From FEN-1191 sp964528845 (GTDB lineage: Bacteria > Pseudomonadota > Gammaproteobacteria > Steroidobacterales > Steroidobacteraceae), in the NCBI GenBank assembly GCA_964528845.1, contig CAZGVE010000018.1:1-64000 (forward strand): 64,000 bases of DNA, read 5' to 3'. Under the pieces are notes generated by a model. The model searched no databases and was not told the origin of the DNA. It was given only the letters and a program-made list of their open reading frames with translations. The first letter of the stretch is position 1; every line of letters starts with the position of its first letter. Shown here piece by piece: positions 26,524 to 33,595 of this stretch. The position numbers and the translations under genes are program-made.

Positions 26524-27611
26524 CTCGCGATCAGCGGACGCAGTCGTTCGGTGCGAGCGGCGCGCAGCGCGTTCGCGATCTGCGGTCCCTTGAGCGAGGC
26601 GAGCTGCAGGGCCGGAAGGACGACGTCGGCCGCGAGCGCGCGCGCCCGCAGCAGCAGCGCCGTGCCCGCCGGGTCGCTCGAGCGCGCCTCGCAGGCGAGC
26701 AGCAGCTCGCTGAAGCGTTCGGGGCGGCGCAGCGCGTCGGCATTCTCCAGCAGCTCGAGCAGCGCGGGCGCATCGAGTCGCCCGACCGAGGCGACGCGCG
26801 GCACGAGCCTGGCGCACAGCAGCGCCAGTTCGCGCGCCGGGGTGGGGATCCGCAGCCGTTCACTCAAGGTCTGCACCGCGGCGGATCCGGCACCGGCCAA
26901 TAGCGCTGCGAGGCGCACGCTCACCACTGCACTGCGCAGCACGGCGGTGCGCAGCGCGGCGCGATCGGTTTCCAGCCATGCCAGTTCCGGCAGGACCACG
27001 CGCAGCGCGCCGCAATCGCGCAGCGTGTCGAAGCATGCTTCGGGCAGCGGCTCCGCGAGTGCACGCTCCAGCTCGCGCCAGACCCGCTCCGGTACCAGGG
27101 CGGCGGTCTCGCCGTTCTCGACCATCTGGCGCATCAGCGACAGTGTCTCAGGGGCCAGATGAAAACCCAGCGGTGCGAAGCGGGCGGCAAATCGAGCGAC
27201 GCGCAGGATGCGGACCGGATCCTCGACGAACGCCGGGGATACGTGGCGCAGCACTCGCGCCTCGAGGTCGGCTCGCCCGCCCCACGGATCGAACAGCGTG
27301 CCGTCTTCCGAGCGTGCCATCGCATTGATGGTCAGGTCACGCCGCTGCAGGTCCTGCTCGAGCGTGACGTCCGGGGAAGCGTGGGTCTCGAAGCCGCGAT
27401 ATCCCGGCCCGGTCTTGCGCTCCAGGCGCGCGAGCGCGTACTCCTCATGGGTATCCGGATGCAGGAATACGGGAAAGTCCCGTCCCACCGGGCGGAACCC
27501 GAGGCGCTGCATCTGCTCCGGCGTGGCCCCGACGACCACCCAGTCCCGCTCCGCAGCCGGTAGCCCGAGCAGCTCATCACGGACCGCACCGCCGACGAGA
27601 TAGACTTGCAT
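26511..27611 (-). CDS. cca: tRNA nucleotidyltransferase (CCA-adding), HD domain missing
   Basis: Adds or repairs the CCA end of tRNAs. It has 366 residues; E. coli Cca has 412. The catalytic head is well conserved: MQVYLVGGAVRDELLGLPAA, then ERDWVVVGATPEQM (Glu21-x-Asp23 where E. coli has Asp21-x-Asp23), FPVFLHPDTHEEYALARLER, DLTINAMARSEDG and EDPVRILRVARFAARFAP. After about residue 220 the stretch with the HD phosphohydrolase residues is gone, replaced by a shorter helical region (VSVRLAALLAGAGSAAVQT). It should add CCA but lack phosphodiesterase/phosphatase activity. I chose the ATG at 27611 to match the family. Confidence 0.93.
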   Translation of the reverse strand: MQVYLVGGAVRDELLGLPAAERDWVVVGATPEQMQRLGFRPVGRDFPVFLHPDTHEEYALARLERKTGPGYRGFETHASPDVTLEQDLQRRDLTINAMARSEDGTLFDPWGGRADLEARVLRHVSPAFVEDPVRILRVARFAARFAPLGFHLAPETLSLMRQMVENGETAALVPERVWRELERALAEPLPEACFDTLRDCGALRVVLPELAWLETDRAALRTAVLRSAVVSVRLAALLAGAGSAAVQTLSERLRIPTPARELALLCARLVPRVASVGRLDAPALLELLENADALRRPERFSELLLACEARSSDPAGTALLLRARALAADVVLPALQLASLKGPQIANALRAARTERLRPLIASHNA

Positions 27612-27618
27612 CGCGGCC

Positions 27619-28734
27619 ATGTTAACCGACAGCACCAACTCTGCCGCGCGGACCCGCAGGGCGCTGCATCTGCTGCCAGTCCTGATCCTGTGCGGCGCGC
27701 TGGATGCCTGCGGACTCGGTTATCTCACGCAGGCAGCCAACGGGCAGCTGCAGGTCATGCGCGCGCGCCAACCGATCGACCGCGTGATCGCCGACCCGGC
27801 GACCGACGCGACCGTGCGCCAGAGACTCACGCTGGTCCGCGAGGCCCGTGACTTCGCGTCCCGGGAGCTCGGCTTGCCGGACAATCGCAGCTACCGCAGT
27901 TTCAGTGCGCTCGATCGGCCCTACGCGGTCTGGAACGTGGTCGCGACACCCGAATTCTCGGTCGCACCGCGGCGCTGGTGTTTTCCGGTGGCCGGCTGCG
28001 TCAGCTACCGGGGGTATTTCATGGAGCAGCAGGCGCGCGGGTTCGCGGCGCAGCTCGCGTCCCGCGGCGATGATGTGTTCGTGGCCGGCGTGACGGCCTA
28101 TTCGACGCTCGGGCATTTCTCCGATCCGGTGGTCAGCCCGATGCTGCGCTACGACGATCTGGACCTGGTATCGACGATCTTCCATGAACTGGCGCACCAG
28201 CTGCTGTACGTGCCGGGGGATTCCGATTTCAGCGAGGCGTTTGCGACCACGGTCGCGGACGAAGGCCTGCGCCGCTGGCTGCGCTCGCACGGGCGCGTCG
28301 GCGAGCTCGATCAGTACCAGAGCGAGGAGCGTGCGATGCAGGTGATCGTGGCGGCCTTCGCCGATGGCCGCAGTGAACTCGCGACGCTGTTCCGGCAGCA
28401 GCTGCCGGCGGAACGCATGCGCGAGCGCAAGCGGGAGCTGCTGGCGGCGACCAGTGAGCGCGTGCGCGAGCTCGAGCAGTCCTTCGGCATGCGCACCGGC
28501 TATGACAGCTGGCTCGACGCCGGGCTCAACAACGCGCACCTGGCCTCGGTGGGGACCTATTACGACTGCGTGCCGTCGCTGCAGCGGCTACTCGATTCCG
28601 CGCACGGTGAGCTGCCACGCTTCTACGCGGCGATGATCCGCCTGCGCCGGGCGCCGCAGCTGCGCCAGGCACTGTGCAGGGCGAATCCGGTCAGCTCGTC
28701 GCGGGGCGCGACCAAGGTTGCCGCGCGGGGCTGA
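27619..28734 (+). CDS. Lipoprotein zinc aminopeptidase (COG4324-type)
   Basis: Predicted membrane-anchored metallopeptidase of 371 residues. Signal peptide and lipobox (ALHLLPVLILCGALDACG; Cys at about 31), then the family landmark FSALDRPYAVWNVVATPEF, SLAP-like WCFPVAGCVSYRGYF, and the zinc motif HELAH (His189, Glu190, His193) with a downstream Glu in DFSEAFATTVADEG (Glu206). Substrate unknown. Its ATG lies only seven bases from the cca start on the other strand, so each promoter must lie inside the neighbour's coding sequence or be very compact. Confidence 0.88.
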   Translation: MLTDSTNSAARTRRALHLLPVLILCGALDACGLGYLTQAANGQLQVMRARQPIDRVIADPATDATVRQRLTLVREARDFASRELGLPDNRSYRSFSALDRPYAVWNVVATPEFSVAPRRWCFPVAGCVSYRGYFMEQQARGFAAQLASRGDDVFVAGVTAYSTLGHFSDPVVSPMLRYDDLDLVSTIFHELAHQLLYVPGDSDFSEAFATTVADEGLRRWLRSHGRVGELDQYQSEERAMQVIVAAFADGRSELATLFRQQLPAERMRERKRELLAATSERVRELEQSFGMRTGYDSWLDAGLNNAHLASVGTYYDCVPSLQRLLDSAHGELPRFYAAMIRLRRAPQLRQALCRANPVSSSRGATKVAARG

Positions 28735-29650
28735 GCCATTCCGGCAGCAGCGCGCTGAAACCTGCCGGCTTGAGGCCGAGCGCGGCGCAGCCATCCTCGT
28801 GGCAGATGCTGTCGGTGAGCAGGGAGCGGTAGTTGTCGCTCGAGAACGGCTTGCCGGGCAGCCAGTCCATCAGCGCTGCCTGCAACCGTCCCAGCGCGTC
28901 CGGCAGTGGCAGGACGTGGCACGGCAGCTGGGCGGCCCGGGCGGTGAGTTCCACGACCTCTCGAAGCGTGAGCACCTCCGGGCCGCACAGCTCGTAGACC
29001 TGGTGTTCGGCCGCGCCCCCATGCAGCGCGCGCATGAACGCCTCGGCGACATCTTCTATATGGATCGGCGCGAAGCGGGTCTGCGCGCGGGCCAGCGGCA
29101 TCAGCCCGCGGCTCAAACGCAGCAGACGCGCGAAGCGCCGGGTCAGCGAATCACCGGGCCCGAAGATCACCGACGGGCGGAACACCGTCCAGCCGAGCCG
29201 CGATTGCGCACGCACCAGCCGCTCCGCCTCGCCCTTGGTTCGCAGGTAGTAACTGCGGCCATTCGCGGCATCGGCATTGAGCGCGCTCATCTGCAGCAGG
29301 CGAGCGGCGCGCGCCGCCTGCATCGCGCGCAGCAGGCCGGCAGTGAATTCGACATGGGCGCGACGAAAGCCGGAGCCGTCGTGGCCCCGCTCGTTCAGGA
29401 TCCCGACCAGATTGACGACCACGTCGCAACCTTCGAGGCAGCGGCGCAGGAAATCGGAATCGTAAACGTTGCCGCGCAGCAGCTCGACGCTCGAGAGGGT
29501 CAGCAGGTCATCGGCCCGTCCTGGGTCGCGGGTCGGAATGCGCACGCTGTGCCCCGCACGCGCCAGGCGCGTGACCAGTGCGTGCCCGACGAAACCCGTG
29601 CCGCCGCACACAGCGACGACGAGGGGCCGTCCATTCAGCAGCGGCAGCAT
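28691..29650 (-). CDS. NDUFA9-like NAD(P)-binding protein (atypical SDR)
   Basis: 319 residues. Rossmann motif VAVCGGTGFVGHALVTRLAR near the N-terminus, CDVVVNLVGILNERG, LLQMSALNADAANGRSYYLR with YxxxK (YLRTK), FRPSVIFGPGDSLTRRFARL and a C-terminal segment with AALMDWLPGKPFSSDNYRSL. This pattern is that of the complex I NDUFA9 subfamily, which in bacteria is often not tied to complex I. It overlaps the convergent peptidase gene by 44 bases. Confidence 0.88.
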   Translation of the reverse strand: MLPLLNGRPLVVAVCGGTGFVGHALVTRLARAGHSVRIPTRDPGRADDLLTLSSVELLRGNVYDSDFLRRCLEGCDVVVNLVGILNERGHDGSGFRRAHVEFTAGLLRAMQAARAARLLQMSALNADAANGRSYYLRTKGEAERLVRAQSRLGWTVFRPSVIFGPGDSLTRRFARLLRLSRGLMPLARAQTRFAPIHIEDVAEAFMRALHGGAAEHQVYELCGPEVLTLREVVELTARAAQLPCHVLPLPDALGRLQAALMDWLPGKPFSSDNYRSLLTDSICHEDGCAALGLKPAGFSALLPEWLSPARQPWSRPATS

Positions 29651-29665
29651 CGGCGGTGGCGCGGC

Positions 29666-29703
29666 GACCGGCCTTAGGTTCCGTGCGGAACCTAGGGCCG
29701 GTC
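29666..29703. terminator. Long inverted repeat downstream of hsp20
   Basis: Arms GACCGGCCTTAGGTTCC and GGAACCTAGGGCCGGTC pair over 17 bases with one G-T pair and a GTGC loop. It lies between the end of hsp20 and the start of the next minus-strand gene. No U-tract follows on the minus strand, so it may be a processing or stabilising hairpin that limits readthrough. Confidence 0.6.
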
Positions 29704-29722
29704 ATTGCCGCGACTGCCAGGC

Positions 29723-30166
29723 TCAGTGCGTCTCGACGCTGACCCGCCGCGGTTCCGGCGCGGCCACCTTCGGGATCGACACTTCCAGCACGCCATTGTT
29801 GTGACGGGCCTTGATCTGGTCGGTCTGCACATTGTCCGGCAGCGTGAAACGCCGCAGGAAAGTGCCCGAGACGCGCTCGAGGCGCTCGAAGCCCTTCTGA
29901 TTCTCGCGGCGCTCGAACTGCCGGCGGCCGCGCAACGTCAGTACATTGTTCTCGGCCGTGATCTCGATGTCCTTCGGCTCGACGCCGGGCAGATCCGCGA
30001 GCACGACGAACTTGTCGGCATTTTCATGAATATCGACCGACGGCGCCCAGTTCGCCTCAGCCTCGCCCGCCGCAGCCGGTACGGCAAAGCTGTCGCCGAA
30101 GATCTGGTCGATCTGCCGGTGCAGCCGATCCATCACGTTCCAGGGTTCATATCGCACGAGTGTCAT
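29723..30166 (-). CDS. Small heat-shock protein Hsp20
   Basis: Holdase chaperone of 147 residues. N-terminal MTLVRYEPWNVMDRLHRQID, then the alpha-crystallin domain: WAPSVDIHENADKFVVLADL, PGVEPKDIEITAENNVLTLR, FERLERVSGTFLRRFTLPDN and NGVLEVSIPK, ending with a basic-polar tail (PRRVSVETH). A GAGGAG ribosome site lies nine bases upstream of the ATG. A sigma-32-like promoter is possible about 70 bases upstream. Confidence 0.95.
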   Translation of the reverse strand: MTLVRYEPWNVMDRLHRQIDQIFGDSFAVPAAAGEAEANWAPSVDIHENADKFVVLADLPGVEPKDIEITAENNVLTLRGRRQFERRENQKGFERLERVSGTFLRRFTLPDNVQTDQIKARHNNGVLEVSIPKVAAPEPRRVSVETH

Positions 30167-30230
30167 TGCAGCATCTCCTCAGATCGGTTGGTGGTGGAAC
30201 GGGCGTAGTAGCGCCGCCCCGTTGCACCTG

Positions 30231-30260
30231 ATTCTTTGGGTGTCCCGCCAGGATTCAAGG
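30231..30260 (-). promoter_or_regulatory. Possible sigma-32 promoter for hsp20
   Basis: On the minus strand CCTTGAAT resembles the sigma-32 -35 (CTTGAA), followed after about 12 bases by CCCAAAGAAT in place of CCCCATNT. The gene is a heat-shock gene, but the -10 match is modest and the spacing short. Confidence 0.3.
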
Positions 30261-30428
30261 GATACCGGTGTCAAGATTTTTCGATCCCGGCTGTGCATAG
30301 GCTGTGCGCGGCCTGTGGGTTCCCGGTGGGTCGCGGGTGGATACAAGATGTTGGGGTGCGTCACAACGCGGACCATTCGCTCAGAACGCCCTCAGGCGGA
30401 AATTTTTGCTTCGACCAGCACGGGCGGA

Positions 30429-30483
30429 TATTTCATAACTTCATGAAATAATAGAATTAAATTCCCAGAAAATCATATTTCAT
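30429..30483. promoter_or_regulatory. TATTTCAT inverted and direct repeats upstream of nrdJa
   Basis: TATTTCAT (30429-30436), six bases AACTTC, then its exact inverse ATGAAATA (30443-30450), and a third exact copy TATTTCAT at 30476-30483. The DNA between is AT-rich, unlike the rest of the window. It lies 120-175 bases before the nrdJa ATG and looks like an operator or upstream activating site; the regulator is unknown. Confidence 0.5.
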
Positions 30484-30603
30484 AATCTTGACCGTGGCCA
30501 TTCGGCTTGATTAGTCTCCGCATCTTCGGACAACTAGATATTGTGTTTGCCGGACGCAGGCCCGGCGTGCGAAGTTGATCGGGACAGGGGAGTTGCCATT
30601 ACC

Positions 30604-32751
30604 ATGAATTCCGTCGTGAAGCTTGCCGCCAGAGACGTGGATTCGATTCCGTTCCAGGAAGCTTCGCTCGATATCTGGGACAAGAAGTATCGACTCACCT
30701 CCAAGAGCGGCGAGCCGATCGATCGCTCGATGGACGATACGTACCAGCGCGTGGCGCGTGCGCTGGCCGATGTCGAGCACGAGAGCGCGCGCCAGTCCTG
30801 GTACGAGCGCTTCCTGTGGGCGCTGCGCCGCGGCGCGATTCCTGCCGGGCGCGTGACCTCGAATGCGGGCGCGTGGGAACACAAGCCGGCGACTTCAACG
30901 ATCAACTGCACCGTCTCGGGCACCATCCGCGATTCGATGGACGACATCCTCGGCAAGGTGCACGAGGCCGGGCTCACGCTGAAGGCCGGGTGCGGCATCG
31001 GCTATGAGTTCTCGACGCTGCGGCCCCGCGGCGCCTACGTGTCGGGCGCCGGTGCCTATACCTCCGGTCCGCTCTCGTTCATGGATATCTACGACAAGAT
31101 GTGCTTCACCGTGTCCTCGGCCGGTGGCCGGCGCGGCGCGCAGATGGGCACCTTTGATGTCGGGCATCCGGATGCGATGGACTTCGTGCGCGCCAAGCGC
31201 GAGAACGGCCGGCTGCGCCAGTTCAACCTGTCGCTGCTGGTCACCGATGAGTTCATGCAGGCGGTGCGCGAGGACCGCGAGTGGAAGCTCGCCTTCCCGG
31301 TCAATCGCAGCGAGTACGCCGGCGAGCTGCCCGAGTTGAACGATCCGCAGCAGTTCGTGTGGCGCGAGTGGCCGGTGCACGATGGCTACATCGTCAGCGA
31401 GGAAGGGCTGGTCGCCTGCCGCGTCTACAAGACCGTGCCGGCGCGGCGCATGTGGGACGTGATCATGTCCTCGACCTATGATTTCGCCGAACCGGGCTTC
31501 ATCCTGATCGACCGGGTCAACGAGATGAACAACAATTGGTGGTGCGAGAACATCCGCGCCACCAATCCGTGCGGCGAGCAGCCGCTGCCGCCGTACGGCT
31601 CGTGCCTGCTCGGCTCGGTCAATCTCACGCGTTTCGTGCGCGAGCCGTTCACCGACCACGCCCATTTCGACTGGGACGAGTATCGCGAGGTGGTGCGCGT
31701 GTTCACCCGCATGCTCGACAACGTGGTCGAGGTCAACGGCCTGCCGCTGGCCCCGCAGCGCGACGAGATCATCCGCAAGCGACGCCACGGCATGGGCTTC
31801 CTCGGTCTCGGTTCGACCACGACGTTGCTCGGCCTGAAGTACGGCTCGGAGGAATCGGTACGATTCACCGAGGAGGTTTCGCGCGAGATGGCGGTCGCCG
31901 GCTGGGAGGCCGCGCTCGAGCTGGCACGCGAGAAAGGTCCGGCGCCGATCATGAACGAGGAGTTCGTGGTGACCCGGGAGATGCTGCGCAAGCGGCCGGA
32001 GATGGTGCGGGATGGCTGGAAGCCCGGGGCGAAGATCCCCGGACGCCTGCTGCACGCGCGCTACAGCCGGTATATGCAGCGCATCGCGGACGTCGCCCCA
32101 CAGCTGGTCGAGCAGCTCGCCCAGGTCGGCGCGCGCTTCACGCACCACACGTCGATCGCACCGACCGGCACGATCTCGCTGTCGCTGGCGAACAACGCCA
32201 GCAACGGGATCGAGCCGACGTTCGCGCATCATTACTTCCGCAACGTGATCCGCTCCGGCCGCAAGACCAAGGAGAAGATCGACGTGTTCTCCTTCGAGCT
32301 GCTGGCCTACCGCGAGCTCGTGAATCCGCGGGCGCTGCCGGGAGCGACGTCCGAGGCCGAGGCGCTGCCGCAGTACTTCACGGCGGCCGACGAGGTCACG
32401 CCGCGCCAGCACGTGGACATCCAGGCCGCGGCGCAGAAATGGGTGGACTCCTCGATCTCCAAGACCGCCAATGTGCCGACCAATTTCCCCTATGAGGATT
32501 TCAAGGGGATCTACCAGTACGCGCACGAGTGCGGACTGAAGGGCTGCACGACCTTCCGCTTCAACCCGGAGGCGTTCCAGGGCGTGCTGGTCAAGGAGGA
32601 GGACCTGCGCAACACGACCTACGTGTTCACGCTCGAGGACGGCAGCGAGATCCAGGCGCGCGGCGATGAGGAGATCGAGTACGACGGCGAGAAGCACAGC
32701 GCGGCGAACCTGTTCGACGCCCTCAAAGAAGGCTACTACGGGAAGTTCTGA
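30604..32751 (+). CDS. nrdJ: Adenosylcobalamin-dependent ribonucleotide reductase, large part (NrdJa)
   Basis: Class II RNR catalytic subunit, reducing ribonucleotides with or without oxygen using coenzyme B12. It has 715 residues. N-terminal ATP-cone is absent. Catalytic features: Cys102 in STINCTVSGT, KAGCGIGYEFSTLRPRGAYV, AGGRRGAQMGTFDVGHPDAM, the loop ATNPCGEQPLPPYGSCLLG (Cys323, Glu325), and KRRHGMGFLGLGSTTTLLGL. The C-terminal cysteine relay and zinc domain are supplied by the next gene, as in Pseudomonas. ATG 30604 has GGGGAG 11 bases upstream; the frame is open to 30541. Confidence 0.96.
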   Translation: MNSVVKLAARDVDSIPFQEASLDIWDKKYRLTSKSGEPIDRSMDDTYQRVARALADVEHESARQSWYERFLWALRRGAIPAGRVTSNAGAWEHKPATSTINCTVSGTIRDSMDDILGKVHEAGLTLKAGCGIGYEFSTLRPRGAYVSGAGAYTSGPLSFMDIYDKMCFTVSSAGGRRGAQMGTFDVGHPDAMDFVRAKRENGRLRQFNLSLLVTDEFMQAVREDREWKLAFPVNRSEYAGELPELNDPQQFVWREWPVHDGYIVSEEGLVACRVYKTVPARRMWDVIMSSTYDFAEPGFILIDRVNEMNNNWWCENIRATNPCGEQPLPPYGSCLLGSVNLTRFVREPFTDHAHFDWDEYREVVRVFTRMLDNVVEVNGLPLAPQRDEIIRKRRHGMGFLGLGSTTTLLGLKYGSEESVRFTEEVSREMAVAGWEAALELAREKGPAPIMNEEFVVTREMLRKRPEMVRDGWKPGAKIPGRLLHARYSRYMQRIADVAPQLVEQLAQVGARFTHHTSIAPTGTISLSLANNASNGIEPTFAHHYFRNVIRSGRKTKEKIDVFSFELLAYRELVNPRALPGATSEAEALPQYFTAADEVTPRQHVDIQAAAQKWVDSSISKTANVPTNFPYEDFKGIYQYAHECGLKGCTTFRFNPEAFQGVLVKEEDLRNTTYVFTLEDGSEIQARGDEEIEYDGEKHSAANLFDALKEGYYGKF

Positions 32752-32753
32752 GC

Positions 32754-33473
32754 ATGAGCACCAGGATCGAAAAGCGCATCGTGAAGTACCGGGTCCAGAA
32801 GCCGGAGGAACTGCCGGGTCACAAGCCGGCCGCCCCCGTGGAGGAACTCGCGCACAGCCGCGACGGCCGGACCGCCAAGGTCATCCGCATGCACGAGGAG
32901 ATCCAGCGCCCGGAGGTGCTGATCGGCTCGACCTACAAAATCAAGACCCCGGTCTCGGATCATGCGATGTACGTCACGATCAACGACATCGTGCTCAACG
33001 AGGGTACCGAGTACGAGCAGCGCCGTCCGTTCGAGGTCTTCATCAATTCCAAGAACCTGGATCACTTCCAGTGGATCGTCGCGCTCACCCGGATCATCTC
33101 GGCCGTATTCCGCAAGGGCGGCGACGTGGCTTTCCTGGTCGATGAGCTCAAGGCGGTGTTCGATCCGCGCGGCGGGTACTGGCAGCCGGGCGGCAAGTTC
33201 ATGCCTTCGATCATCGCCGAGCTCGGCCATGTGATTGAGAAGCATTTGCAGACCATCGGTCTGATGCGCAAGCCCGAACTGGATGCGCATCAGAAGAAGC
33301 TGGTCGAAGAGAAGCGCGCCGAATTCGAGGCGCGGGCCAAGCAGCAGGACGCGTTTGCGCGGTCACATTTCCCGGAGGGCGCTCAGCTGTGCACCAAGTG
33401 CAGTACCGCGGCCGTCGTGATGATGGACGGCTGCATGACCTGTCTGAACTGCGGTGAATCCAAGTGCGGTTGA
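32754..33473 (+). CDS. Class II ribonucleotide reductase C-terminal part (NrdJb)
   Basis: 239 residues carrying the C-terminal module of a B12-dependent RNR: TSCPD-like domain (VLIGSTYKIKTPVSDHAMY, VTINDIVLNEGTEYEQRRPF, EVFINSKNLDHFQWIVALTR) and a cysteine-rich tail with CTKCSTAAVV and CMTCLNCGESKCG, which should shuttle electrons and bind zinc. Starts two bases after the nrdJa stop and is surely co-transcribed. A split NrdJa/NrdJb pair is known in Pseudomonas. A good terminator follows. Confidence 0.93.
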   Translation: MSTRIEKRIVKYRVQKPEELPGHKPAAPVEELAHSRDGRTAKVIRMHEEIQRPEVLIGSTYKIKTPVSDHAMYVTINDIVLNEGTEYEQRRPFEVFINSKNLDHFQWIVALTRIISAVFRKGGDVAFLVDELKAVFDPRGGYWQPGGKFMPSIIAELGHVIEKHLQTIGLMRKPELDAHQKKLVEEKRAEFEARAKQQDAFARSHFPEGAQLCTKCSTAAVVMMDGCMTCLNCGESKCG

Positions 33474-33496
33474 TTTGACGCACTGGCAAGGGCTGA

Positions 33497-33534
33497 CAGC
33501 GGCCTCCGGGTGACCCCCGGCGGCCGCTGCCGTT
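33497..33534 (+). terminator. Intrinsic terminator after nrdJb
   Basis: CAGCGGCC / GGCCGCTG outer stem with an inner CCGGG / CCCGG stem, followed by CCGTTTTCC. It closes the nrdJab unit. Confidence 0.7.
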
Positions 33535-33595
33535 TTCCAAAACCATGACGTTGGCGGCAGAATAAGCGCACCTGCGCATGTAATGTCTGCCGCCC

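Larger units (their letters stand above)
30167..30603. other. 437-bp gap between hsp20 and nrdJa
   Basis: The only gene-free stretch over 300 bases. From left to right: the hsp20 leader with a small GC hairpin, a possible heat-shock promoter on the minus strand (30231-30260), three CTGTG elements 11 bases apart (30291-30318), a markedly AT-rich patch with TATTTCAT half-sites (30429-30483), and the nrdJa leader. No convincing protein gene or cobalamin-riboswitch B12 box was seen. Confidence 0.7.

Noticed and set aside
30167..30230. ROSE or fourU RNA thermometer in the hsp20 leader
   Set aside because: The ribosome site GAGGAG has no U-rich partner; the only stem found (AACGGG/CCCGTT) does not cover it.
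30167..30603. Cobalamin riboswitch upstream of nrdJa
   Set aside because: No B12-box-like GCCACTG or matching folded core was found; and B12 riboswitches usually repress the B12-independent RNR, not nrdJ.
30895..32697. 600-codon minus-strand open frame opposite nrdJa
   Set aside because: Antisense shadow of the class II RNR.
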